From assembly GCA_022822305.1 (NCBI GenBank), contig JAJEBY010000002.1, positions 62,001 through 126,000 on the forward strand: a stretch of 64,000 nucleotides of DNA, read 5' to 3'. The position numbers and the translations under genes are program-made. Below the pieces are notes generated by a model. That model was not told where the DNA came from and did not search any database. It saw nothing but the letters and a program-made list of their open reading frames with translations. This DNA comes from Anaerolineae bacterium (GTDB lineage Bacteria; Chloroflexota; Anaerolineae; Aggregatilineales; Phototrophicaceae). Every line of letters starts with the position of its first letter. Positions within the stretch are counted from its first letter, which is position 1. Of the stretch, positions 17,642-25,587 are shown piece by piece.

Positions 17642-18646
17642 ATGGCGACCACGCAAACTGAACCGAACCTGGACGAAATCATCGCCGAATCGCGCGGTCG
17701 GGCAATGCGTTATGCTCGCATCTATACCTTTCCCTATTGGTTTCTGTTTTTGGTGATACTGGGCATTATTCTCGCGATCAGCATCCTGACCAATTCGGTC
17801 TATTACAATATATTTGGGCAACTGATTGAAGGCGTGGTCATGACGATTTTCGTCAGCGCCACGTCTTACATTACCGCGCTTTGCGTCGCCATAATCGTCG
17901 GCATCATACGCTCCAATCCGCCCGATCCGCCGCAATCGCGTCAAACGTTTAGTCGCGCAGTTATCCGCGCATTGCGCATAGGCATGTTCAACGTGTGTAC
18001 GGTTTACGTCAACGTTATGCGCGGCATCCCAATTTTGATTGTGCTTTTGGTGACCGCGTTCATTGTGGTGCCCGCCGTGCGCGATGTGCTCAATGACTCG
18101 GTAGTGGCGGGTCTGCGGAATATGCTCGGTGATCCCGAGATACCGAATATCATCTGGCGCGGCAGCTCGCCGATGACTGCAATCCTGGCCCTGGGCGCGA
18201 CTTATGGCGCCTATATGTCGGAGACGATTCGGGCTGGCATTCAGTCTATCCCCAAGGGCCAGTTTGAGGCGGCATATTCCGTGGGCATGACCTATTGGCA
18301 GACGATGCGATCGATCATATTGCCGCAAGCATTTCGCAATGTGCTGCCGCCGCTGGGCAATGACTTTGTCGCCATGATTAAGGATTCGTCGCTGCTGGCG
18401 TTTCTCGGCATCCGCGATGTCACTCAGATCGCAAAACTGTCGTCGGGGCGGTCGTTCCGCTATGTAGAAACTTATGCGGTAACGGCCTACATATATTTGA
18501 CGCTGGTTATCGCGGCGTCAACCCTGGTCAACTTGCTGGAAGACACCATCAATATCAACCGGGATACGCCGCGAATCGTACAGCGGATTACCGCACTGGT
18601 ACCGGGAAAACGCAAACGCGAACACATCCCCGAGTCATTTGACTAG
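17642..18646 (+). CDS. Polar amino-acid ABC transporter permease
   Basis: A 334-residue inner-membrane permease of the HisM/GlnP type with about five or six helices. The ATPase-contact loop is visible in QFEAAYSVGMTYWQTMRSII, followed by LPQAFRNVLPPLGN. The region 88-130 is a longer hydrophilic loop than in short family members. It lies downstream of the tandem binding protein. No ATP-binding subunit follows; the next open region is a decayed VOC gene. It must use an ATPase encoded elsewhere. Confidence 0.9.
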   Translation: MATTQTEPNLDEIIAESRGRAMRYARIYTFPYWFLFLVILGIILAISILTNSVYYNIFGQLIEGVVMTIFVSATSYITALCVAIIVGIIRSNPPDPPQSRQTFSRAVIRALRIGMFNVCTVYVNVMRGIPILIVLLVTAFIVVPAVRDVLNDSVVAGLRNMLGDPEIPNIIWRGSSPMTAILALGATYGAYMSETIRAGIQSIPKGQFEAAYSVGMTYWQTMRSIILPQAFRNVLPPLGNDFVAMIKDSSLLAFLGIRDVTQIAKLSSGRSFRYVETYAVTAYIYLTLVIAASTLVNLLEDTININRDTPRIVQRITALVPGKRKREHIPESFD

Positions 18647-18654
18647 CTGCTGTT

Positions 18655-19099
18655 TCACGTCCGAGCCGGCGCCGAACTCATTGCCCTCAGTATCTTGCGC
18701 CCAGCCCATTTAGCCGCCACCGGCGTTATCGCCCAAGAGCGTCTTGGGCAAAAGCGCTTGTCCGCCGGCCGCGTCTACACGGGCCAACGACGCGTTCAGG
18801 CCTCCCCGAAACTTGAGATAAACCAGGGCGCCAACTGCAGCGGGCGCTATAGCCAGGTTGCGGGTTGCGCGCGAGACAGCCGCCTACAGCATCAAAATGC
18901 TGAACAAGGCCGAGCTTGCTGCCCATGGTCTCGCGCCGGTCGTTGACGAACATCTGAGCGTCCAAGCTGGCTTCGCAGAATCCTTTGGCGCGCTCAAAAT
19001 CGGCAACGGGGACAACGAACCAGTGGACGGCGGACGTATGCTGCGCCTTGTTTGCAGGAGGTGCTGGCGCGTATCACAGATGGGCATAGGACATTGGCA
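18655..19099 (-). pseudogene. Decayed VOC-superfamily (glyoxalase/bleomycin-resistance-like) gene
   Basis: The minus strand encodes a VOC protein broken into pieces. From about 19042 one frame reads VHWFVVPVADFERAKGF, LDAQMFVNDRRETMG, then GGCLARNPQPGY. At about 18828 the reading moves to another frame (AAVGALVYLKFRGGL, then LLPKTLLGDNAGGG), which meets a TAA at about 18711 before resuming MGWAQDTEGNEFG. An in-frame TGA also lies near the expected start (about 19075). At least one frameshift and one or two stops make it non-functional unless these are assembly errors. This accounts for most of the gap between 18646 and 19152. Confidence 0.75.
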
Positions 19100-19151
19100 A
19101 GGTCAATGCCATTGAAAGGAATAGGAATTCGATTGTCGTTAGCGGGGAGAC

Positions 19152-20132
19152 CTATGCTTGTCGACTTCGCAGCTGCGCTTCGTCTTCGTCAAGGGCGGCG
19201 GCCGTGGTCTCATTATCGTCTTGGCCGTCGACGGAAAGTCGTCCCCGTGAAACTTCGTCCGGATGGCTGTCGGCTTCGTCTGATTGTTCGATGGCTTCAC
19301 GCAGCTCGTCGCTCAAGGTGCGCCCGTGCAGATGAACCTCGTCCATGGCGTCGATGGTATCCTGCAGCTTGTCGATCTCGTCCTTGATTTCGATGCTGAG
19401 CCGCTGGCCGCGGGCGCTGCCGGAGTCTTTGTGGCCGAGAAGCGACATCTGGGCATAGGCGGTTCCCAGCGCGGAAAGGGTGCTTTCCAACTGGATTTTG
19501 GCGCGCTTGATGATACTCGCGCTCGCTTCCAGGCTGACGTGCTGCTGCTGCAACAGTTTCAGTTGTTGTTCGCGGTCGTGTCGAGTACGAGCGTCTTTTT
19601 CGGTCTTGATTTGCTGCTTGACCTCGGCGATTTTGCGCGGGACCTGCTGCCGATCGCGCAGGATGATCTCGTTGCTTTCAAAGAGATCAATACGCTCGGC
19701 CAGGTTGTACATATAAGAGATCCAGTCGCTGACATCGCCGACCAACGTGCGCAAGCGCGTGCGCATTGACCCCTGGCTGCGATCGGCCAGTTTCATCATA
19801 TTGCGCCGGTATTCGAAGGCATCGCGCAGTCGCTCGCGCGAGATGCGGTTGCGGATGTTGCGCAGGTCATATTCGCGCTCGAAGTCTTCAGCCAGCGCTT
19901 GCTCCGTAGCTTCAGGATCACTCAGCGTCGAGGCGACGAGGACGGTTTCCGCCAATCCGCCCAAGACCAACCAGAACCACGGCTGCCATTCCAGCATGGG
20001 CAAGTTCACATCGCGCACGAATAGAAATAGAATCACCGTGACCATCAGGGTCACCAGCGTTTCCCAGCGCAGCATGGCGTTGGCCAGCAAAGCGCCAATT
20101 ATCTTCTGTCGCGCGCCATCAGTATTGGACAT
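19152..20132 (-). CDS. Membrane-anchored coiled-coil protein, PspA neighbour
   Basis: A 326-residue protein I do not recognise. Two membrane segments lie near the N-terminus (about 24-41 and 50-68). A long, highly charged helical region (about 80-260) rich in E, K, R, Q and L follows, probably a coiled coil, with an acidic low-complexity tail. It starts about 110 bases after the PspA gene stop on the same strand, so the two may be co-transcribed. A membrane partner or anchor for PspA is a reasonable guess but not shown by sequence. Confidence 0.65.
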   Translation of the reverse strand: MSNTDGARQKIIGALLANAMLRWETLVTLMVTVILFLFVRDVNLPMLEWQPWFWLVLGGLAETVLVASTLSDPEATEQALAEDFEREYDLRNIRNRISRERLRDAFEYRRNMMKLADRSQGSMRTRLRTLVGDVSDWISYMYNLAERIDLFESNEIILRDRQQVPRKIAEVKQQIKTEKDARTRHDREQQLKLLQQQHVSLEASASIIKRAKIQLESTLSALGTAYAQMSLLGHKDSGSARGQRLSIEIKDEIDKLQDTIDAMDEVHLHGRTLSDELREAIEQSDEADSHPDEVSRGRLSVDGQDDNETTAAALDEDEAQLRSRQA

Positions 20133-20239
20133 TTGCGCTCCCGATGCCGAGACGTTCCATTCTGTTGCTCAGATATGCCGGCGACCAGGTGATTCGCGGC
20201 GCGTGCCGGCGCTGAATCATACAAAGGCGGAAGCCGCGC

Positions 20240-20920
20240 TTAACCCTGCCGCAGCAGGCGCTGCCTGCGTTCTTCCAATTGCAGCTCGACTTGACCGATG
20301 CCGACCGTATCCTCGATCTGATCGGACAGCTTGCGGCTGGCCAATTCGGCGCGGGCGTCTTCTTGATCAATCTTCGAGTAAATGGAATCGAGCAAGGCGT
20401 CGATTTCCTGATCGCCTGAGGTATCCAGCTTGTCCATGCTCTTGAGCGTCTTGGTCATCACCTTCTTGGTTTCCGCAAGCTCGAGCAGCGAGCGCATTTT
20501 TTCGCGTTCCTGCTTGATGGTGCCGAGGCGACCCTCGAGCTTCAGACGCATATTCAACATGCCCTGATACTGTTCTTCTTGCGATTGCCATTGCTCATAA
20601 TACTCTTGCGCCAATTCCTGTTTGGTATTCAGCTCAGCCTGGGCGGCGGCGGCCAGATCGTCTTTTCCGCGCAGTATCAAGGTATCGATGTCGCGGTCGA
20701 GTTTGTCCGATTGATTCGAGAATTCTTCATACTTTCGCTTTAGCGTGCGCACGGAACCGCCGACTGTGGCCGCCGAGTCTTCCAAGGCCTCGAGGTTGCG
20801 CTCAACCTGGCGTATGTATTCGTCCATTACCTTCAGCGAGTTGGTTTCCAGGGCACGGTCGATCATGCCGTGCATATTGGCACTGAATAGCGTTTGAACT
20901 TTCTGTAATATGGATGGCAT
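20240..20920 (-). CDS. pspA: PspA/IM30 (Vipp1) family membrane-stress protein
   Basis: A 226-residue, almost entirely helical protein of the PspA/IM30 family (bacterial ESCRT-III superfamily), which binds and stabilises the inner membrane. The N-terminus FSANMHGMIDRALETN fits the membrane-binding helix, followed by YIRQVERNLEALEDSAATVG and a long coiled-coil hairpin. Length matches PspA. No pspF, pspB or pspC is nearby; the downstream gene is a membrane-anchored coiled-coil protein, which may serve as partner. Confidence 0.85.
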   Translation of the reverse strand: MPSILQKVQTLFSANMHGMIDRALETNSLKVMDEYIRQVERNLEALEDSAATVGGSVRTLKRKYEEFSNQSDKLDRDIDTLILRGKDDLAAAAQAELNTKQELAQEYYEQWQSQEEQYQGMLNMRLKLEGRLGTIKQEREKMRSLLELAETKKVMTKTLKSMDKLDTSGDQEIDALLDSIYSKIDQEDARAELASRKLSDQIEDTVGIGQVELQLEERRQRLLRQG

Positions 20921-21063
20921 GTTCGGATAGTCCCCTTACTGACTTTGATTGCTGAAGTGACAAATGTTGCCCAAGTATATCATAGTGGCGCCACGCGTAT
21001 CAAAGGCGTCCAGGCTTGACTTATAGTCTTATACGCGAAGGATAGATGCCAGTTGCGCCGGAT

Positions 21064-22086
21064 TCATAGCGCCGAAGACCGATGAATCGCCAATAGATCG
21101 GAAAGGAGGGCGTAACCCGTCTCCAGTTGTCCGGCCCCGGCGCCAATCAGCGTGATCGCCCCCATAAGATCGGTATCGAATGTGATGGCATTTGTGGCGC
21201 CGCCGACGCTCGCGAGTGGATCATTCAAGGGCAGCCGGCGCGGCGCAACGCTGCCGCCATCCGCGGATACTTCCGCGATCAACTTGTAGCGTTGGTCGTT
21301 TGCTTTGGCGGCGGCGATATCGTCCTGGCTGATTTTGGTGATGCCTTCCACCTGCAAATCGTTCATGGTCAAAGCGCTGCCGAAGATTGCATTGGCCAGG
21401 ATCAAGATTTTGCCGGCGGCATCCCAGCCTTCGACATCGCCGCTGGGATCTGTCTCCGCATAACCCAGGGCCTGCGCCTGGTTCAGAGCATCGGCATATG
21501 GCAGCCCATCCTCCATTTGCGTGAGGATATAGTTGGTCGTGCCATTGAGGATGCCGCGAGCCGCGCTGATCGCGCAGCCTGCCAAGGCGTCTTCCGCCAC
21601 ATGCAGGGTCGGCGTGCCCGCCATCACCGTCGCTTCATAGCGCATTTGCAGGTTGCTTTCCGCCGCCGCCGCGTTCAGACTTCTGTAGCCCAGTGCGACG
21701 GGTCCCTTGTTCGCCAAGACCAGATGAAGACCGTTCTTGAGCGCCAGGCGACAATAATCCAGCGCCGGCTGCGCGGTTTGCAAATCTGTCGGGCTGACCT
21801 CCACAAGCACATCAGCCTCTGCGCGCTTAATCAGTTGGCGCGCTTCCAGGTCACGGCGCAGCTGATTGTCTTCGGGATACGAGGCGAAAGATCCGCTCTC
21901 AGCCGCGCGCAAAAGCCCATCAATGTCCAAGCCATCAGCATGGTATAGGTTGCCCTTTGACGCGGTGACAACGCCGACAATCCGCGCGGTAAATCCCTGC
22001 CGCGACCGCAATTCATCCGCCTTGTCGCGCAGGATTTGAGCCAGACCTTGCCCGACCAGGCCAAATCCGATCATGATGATTTTCAT
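21064..22086 (-). CDS. hom: Homoserine dehydrogenase (short form, no ACT domain)
   Basis: Reduces aspartate semialdehyde to homoserine in threonine/methionine synthesis. The N-terminal nucleotide motif is IGFGLVGQGLAQIL; ANKGPVALGYRSL follows; catalytic residues lie in DVEGWDAAGKILILANAIFG; and GTTNYILTQMEDG is the substrate region. At 340 residues it ends after the catalytic domain, so the allosteric ACT domain of longer enzymes is missing. The ATG at 22086 is preferred; an ATG at 22098 is directly on the ribosome site. It is monocistronic or follows the Bcp gene. Confidence 0.88.
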   Translation of the reverse strand: MKIIMIGFGLVGQGLAQILRDKADELRSRQGFTARIVGVVTASKGNLYHADGLDIDGLLRAAESGSFASYPEDNQLRRDLEARQLIKRAEADVLVEVSPTDLQTAQPALDYCRLALKNGLHLVLANKGPVALGYRSLNAAAAESNLQMRYEATVMAGTPTLHVAEDALAGCAISAARGILNGTTNYILTQMEDGLPYADALNQAQALGYAETDPSGDVEGWDAAGKILILANAIFGSALTMNDLQVEGITKISQDDIAAAKANDQRYKLIAEVSADGGSVAPRRLPLNDPLASVGGATNAITFDTDLMGAITLIGAGAGQLETGYALLSDLLAIHRSSAL

Positions 22087-22161
22087 GTGGAGTTCCATTC
22101 CCCGACTGTATGGCGCAGCCGCCAATCATACCCCCACTTGCGGAATAGGGGATAGGGAGAT

Positions 22162-22635
22162 TCAGCCGGTCGCGCTGAGCCGCGCAATCGTGGCTAAAGC
22201 TCTGTTTACGCTTTCCTGCGGACGAACGCCAATTTGCTGATCGACCAGGATGCCGTCTTCGTCGATCACCCAGTATGATCGCGTCGCGCCGATCGGCAGC
22301 TTGAACAGCAGCAGGTTCACACCCCAGGCGTCCCAGCTATCGAGCATCTGGTGGTCAGGATCCGACAAGAGGTCATATTGCAGACCCTGGCGCTGCTTCC
22401 AGGCGGACAGTGTTTCTACGCTATCCGAGCTGATGCCGAGCACTATGGCGTTCTTGGCAGTTATCTGCGGAAAGACATCGCGAAATGTGCAAGCCTGGTT
22501 GTTGCAGCCGTAGGTGTTGGCTTTTGGGAAGGCGAAGATGATCACTTTCTTGCCGCGGAAGTCGCTGAGTTGGATTTCGACGCCGTCCTGATTCAGGAGT
22601 GAAAAGTCCGGCGCCGCCTGTCCAATTGTTGGCAT
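22162..22635 (-). CDS. bcp: Bcp/PrxQ-type peroxiredoxin (copy 1)
   Basis: A 157-residue thiol peroxidase with a thioredoxin fold. PTIGQAAPDFSLLNQDG opens it. The active site reads KANTYGCNNQACTFRD: the peroxidatic cysteine keeps the threonine three residues before it and the resolving cysteine five residues later, but the usual TPGCT is changed to TYGCN. The ATG at 22635 has GGAG six bases upstream. A second, more canonical Bcp is encoded at 29561-30022. The different active site suggests a different substrate or partner. Confidence 0.85.
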   Translation of the reverse strand: MPTIGQAAPDFSLLNQDGVEIQLSDFRGKKVIIFAFPKANTYGCNNQACTFRDVFPQITAKNAIVLGISSDSVETLSAWKQRQGLQYDLLSDPDHQMLDSWDAWGVNLLLFKLPIGATRSYWVIDEDGILVDQQIGVRPQESVNRALATIARLSATG

Positions 22636-22792
22636 CTTGCGCTCCATGCGTTGTCGGCGATTGGTTCCAACTTCATTATAGCCGAGCATTCAGTCGATGA
22701 GCGGAAAACGGTATCAGAGGCAGACAAATGGGCGGACTCCTGTCGTATAATTGCTTTTGTATGTTGGCAAGAGAAGACTTGCGCAGATAAAG

Positions 22793-23371
22793 ATGAAGCG
22801 CGACCGCAATTTGGACGACGAGGACCTGGCAGGGGTCATTGAAGCGTTGCTCGATGAGGGCGAAGATTTGCTGTGGTGGGACAAGCTCAGCGACAAGTCG
22901 ATCGTCGGCGGCGTGGGCAGATCGCTTATCTTCTTCACGCTGGCGATGAATGGCGCGATATTGCTGTTGATATTTCTGCCGTCGCTGCTGCCAGGCCTTA
23001 ATTCGCTGAGTTGGCTCTTGGCGCCGCTGCTGCTGGTCGATTGCCTGTGCCTGCTTTTCATCATGCTGTATTTCGCCTTCGGATTGATGACGGGCGGCGT
23101 CAACGCGATCACCTCACGACGGGTCTTGGTTGCCGATGTTCATCGCCGCAAGATCGTTCGCTCGATAGCGCTAGACGGGTTGGGCGCGATCCGGGTTCGA
23201 AAACGGCGAGACGACCGCGGCGATCTACTGTTTCTGCGCGATGAGGCGGGTCAAGAGCCGGCGAGCGCGCAAAATCCGCGGCGGCTGTCCATGCAGGGCC
23301 TGCGCCAATTCAGCCGCGTAGTTGCCCTGCTCAGCGAGCACAGCGATCTCATCGGTGATGACCGGCGCTAA
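22793..23371 (+). CDS. Two-helix membrane protein with a PH-like C-terminal region
   Basis: A 192-residue protein of unknown function. An acidic N-terminus is followed by two membrane segments (about residues 46-66 and 76-98). The region after them (ITSRRVLVADVHRRKIVRSI, then LDGLGAIRV) resembles the beta strands of bacterial PH (bPH2/YdbT-like) domains. The start ATG at 22793 follows a TATAAT (22746-22751) that may be a promoter -10. It is convergent with the MFS gene, whose stop lies 18 bases away. Confidence 0.6.
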   Translation: MKRDRNLDDEDLAGVIEALLDEGEDLLWWDKLSDKSIVGGVGRSLIFFTLAMNGAILLLIFLPSLLPGLNSLSWLLAPLLLVDCLCLLFIMLYFAFGLMTGGVNAITSRRVLVADVHRRKIVRSIALDGLGAIRVRKRRDDRGDLLFLRDEAGQEPASAQNPRRLSMQGLRQFSRVVALLSEHSDLIGDDRR

Positions 23372-23388
23372 TGCCCTGAGGTATGAAA

Positions 23389-25437
23389 TCAGTTCGTTTC
23401 CGGCGCGAGTTCGGCATCTTCCGCGCGTGCTACACGCTGACCGGCGGCCACATCGACGCGACTGAGCAGGTAACCGCCGATGACGAACAGCGCAACTAGA
23501 CTGAGGATCGCGGGACGGCTGCTGCCCAGCAGAATCGCGGCCAATGCGAACAGCAAGGGGCCGACGATGGACGCGAACTTTTCCATGATGCCGTAGAAGC
23601 CGAAGAATTCGCCGCTCTTGGCTTTCGGGCATAGGCTCGCGTACAAACTGCGGCTGAGGGCCTGACTGCCGCCTTGGACCATCGCCACCATCAGCGCCAG
23701 CATCCAGAATTCCAGCGTGGCATCGAGGAAGAAGCCCCAGCAAGCGATAATCGAATACACCAGCAGCGAAAGCAAGATGCTGCGCCGCGTATCCAGCCAG
23801 TTGGACAAGCCCTTGAAGCGCGATTTGGCCAGCCAGGCCACTAGAAGCGCCGCCAATTCGAAGATGACGATGATGCCGGCGATGGTCGGCAAGCTGCTCT
23901 GGCGCGCCGGTGGCTTGACTTCTATCGTTGCCAGCGCGATTACTGCGCCCCCGGCGCTGTCATCATCGGCGGACAAATTGATGATTTCCAAGACATGGTT
24001 GCTCGCTTCGTCCAACTCCAGCGAGAATGTCTCCCCGTAGCGGACGGTCGGGCTTGTTGTATTGACGGCGAGTCGTAGATCCGGATTTTCAGGGTCGGGC
24101 ATTGGCTCGCCGTTCAGCCGGAATCCCATAACGCCTCCATCGGGACCCGATCGATATTCGAGCTCTAGGTCTTTGCCGCGGAAGCTAAAGGCAAGCGTGG
24201 CTTGAGGATCGTTCGTCAGGCGATAGCGCTGGTCTTCCGGACGCCCGGACAGCATCGCCGTCAAGCTTCCCGCAAGCCCTTCGCCGACCAATTCGTCGCC
24301 GCTGACGAGCAGGCTCTCCCAGTCTCCAGACATTCGAGACGAGTCGTCATCGAACAGATAGACGCCTTCACCGACATAATCGCCGTCAGACTCGTATGGC
24401 GCCGGCGCTACGCCAGTGATATCGGCAGGCAGAATATTGACCAGCGCTACGCCCGCAATCGGTAAAGCGACGGCGTTGACCAGCACGAAAGCCAAATATA
24501 AGGGCGCGCGCTTGTCGTTATGCGCGGGCAAGCGTCCGAATATGATGCTAAATGGTATGCCGGCGAATTGCACCATCAGAATGGCCAGCACCAGCTCCAC
24601 CAGACCAAAGCCCAGTTCCGCGCCATAAATCGCCGCCAGCGCGATTATGGTGCCGATGGCGTCATTGTAAATCAGGAAGGCGACCAAAAATTTGAAAAGC
24701 TCGCGGTATTTGCGAATATCGCGAAAGGTCTGCCGCAGCCGCCGCAGACTAACGCCGAGGACAGTTTCGCCGCGTTTCAGCGCGGCCGTCAGTGAGGGCG
24801 GTTCGGGAACCTGACGCAGAATGGGCAGAGAAAACACCGCCCACCAGATGGCGACACTGAGAAAGGACAGACGAATGCCGGCATGTTCAAACAGGGAATC
24901 GGGGACGAACATGAACATGGCCACGTTAATCGCCAGCAAGATACCGCCGCCAAGATATCCCAAGGCATAACCTCGCGTTGAGACCCAATCGCGGTCTCCT
25001 TCGCGCGCGACATGGGGCAATAACGCATCGTAGAATACAATTGATCCGCCGAAACCGATGCGCCCCAGCAGAAAGAAGAGCGATGCCAGCAGCCAATCGC
25101 CGGTACCGACGAATATCAGGAGTCCGCAGCCGACCACACCGATGCCAATGAAGATCGACAGCAGGCGCTTCTTGCCGCGCATGACATCGGAGACCGTGCC
25201 CAGAATTGGTGACAAAATGGCGACAATGAACAGAGACGCGCTGATAGTCAGCGACCAATAGGCGGTTGCGGTCGCCTCGCTGGGCAGCGTGGCGCCGGCG
25301 ACGGTGCTGTAGTAGATCGGCAGCAAACTGGCGAGAACGGTGGTGGCAAATGCAGAATTCGCCCAGTCATACATAGCCCAGGCATTGATACGCCGCTTGT
25401 AGATGGTCTCGTCCAATTGCAGGCTGCTGTTCGACAT
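23389..25437 (-). CDS. UMF1/Atg22-like MFS transporter with inserted membrane-hairpin module
   Basis: A 682-residue major facilitator protein of the UMF1 (vacuole effluxer Atg22-like) family: INAWAMYDWANSAF near the N-terminus, YNDAIGTIIALAAIYG in mid-protein and VQGGSQALSRSLYASLCPK late are typical. Normal members have about 430 residues. Here roughly residues 311-550 are extra: a membrane segment, about 175 residues predicted outside the membrane (337-512, beta-rich, with LEYRSGPDGGVMGFRLNG), and a second membrane segment. The ATG at 25437 follows GGAGGGC; the open frame continues upstream but only as the shadow of the divergent gene. Substrate unknown. Confidence 0.85.
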   Translation of the reverse strand: MSNSSLQLDETIYKRRINAWAMYDWANSAFATTVLASLLPIYYSTVAGATLPSEATATAYWSLTISASLFIVAILSPILGTVSDVMRGKKRLLSIFIGIGVVGCGLLIFVGTGDWLLASLFFLLGRIGFGGSIVFYDALLPHVAREGDRDWVSTRGYALGYLGGGILLAINVAMFMFVPDSLFEHAGIRLSFLSVAIWWAVFSLPILRQVPEPPSLTAALKRGETVLGVSLRRLRQTFRDIRKYRELFKFLVAFLIYNDAIGTIIALAAIYGAELGFGLVELVLAILMVQFAGIPFSIIFGRLPAHNDKRAPLYLAFVLVNAVALPIAGVALVNILPADITGVAPAPYESDGDYVGEGVYLFDDDSSRMSGDWESLLVSGDELVGEGLAGSLTAMLSGRPEDQRYRLTNDPQATLAFSFRGKDLELEYRSGPDGGVMGFRLNGEPMPDPENPDLRLAVNTTSPTVRYGETFSLELDEASNHVLEIINLSADDDSAGGAVIALATIEVKPPARQSSLPTIAGIIVIFELAALLVAWLAKSRFKGLSNWLDTRRSILLSLLVYSIIACWGFFLDATLEFWMLALMVAMVQGGSQALSRSLYASLCPKAKSGEFFGFYGIMEKFASIVGPLLFALAAILLGSSRPAILSLVALFVIGGYLLSRVDVAAGQRVARAEDAELAPETN

Positions 25438-25587
25438 GCCGCCCTCCAAGAGCGTGTTTGCGGTCATCTCATAAAGATACATCGAAATCAGCAGAGGGAC
25501 ACGCTGGCCAGATTGGAATGCAAATTGCCCGCAGATTTGCCGCCATGTATACTGATGGATTGTTGTCATCCACTCATGCGATAGCCA

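Noticed and set aside
19070..19080. In-frame TGA near the start of the VOC remnant as a selenocysteine codon, given selA in the window
   Set aside because: The gene is also frameshifted and has a TAA further on, and no SECIS-like hairpin is apparent.
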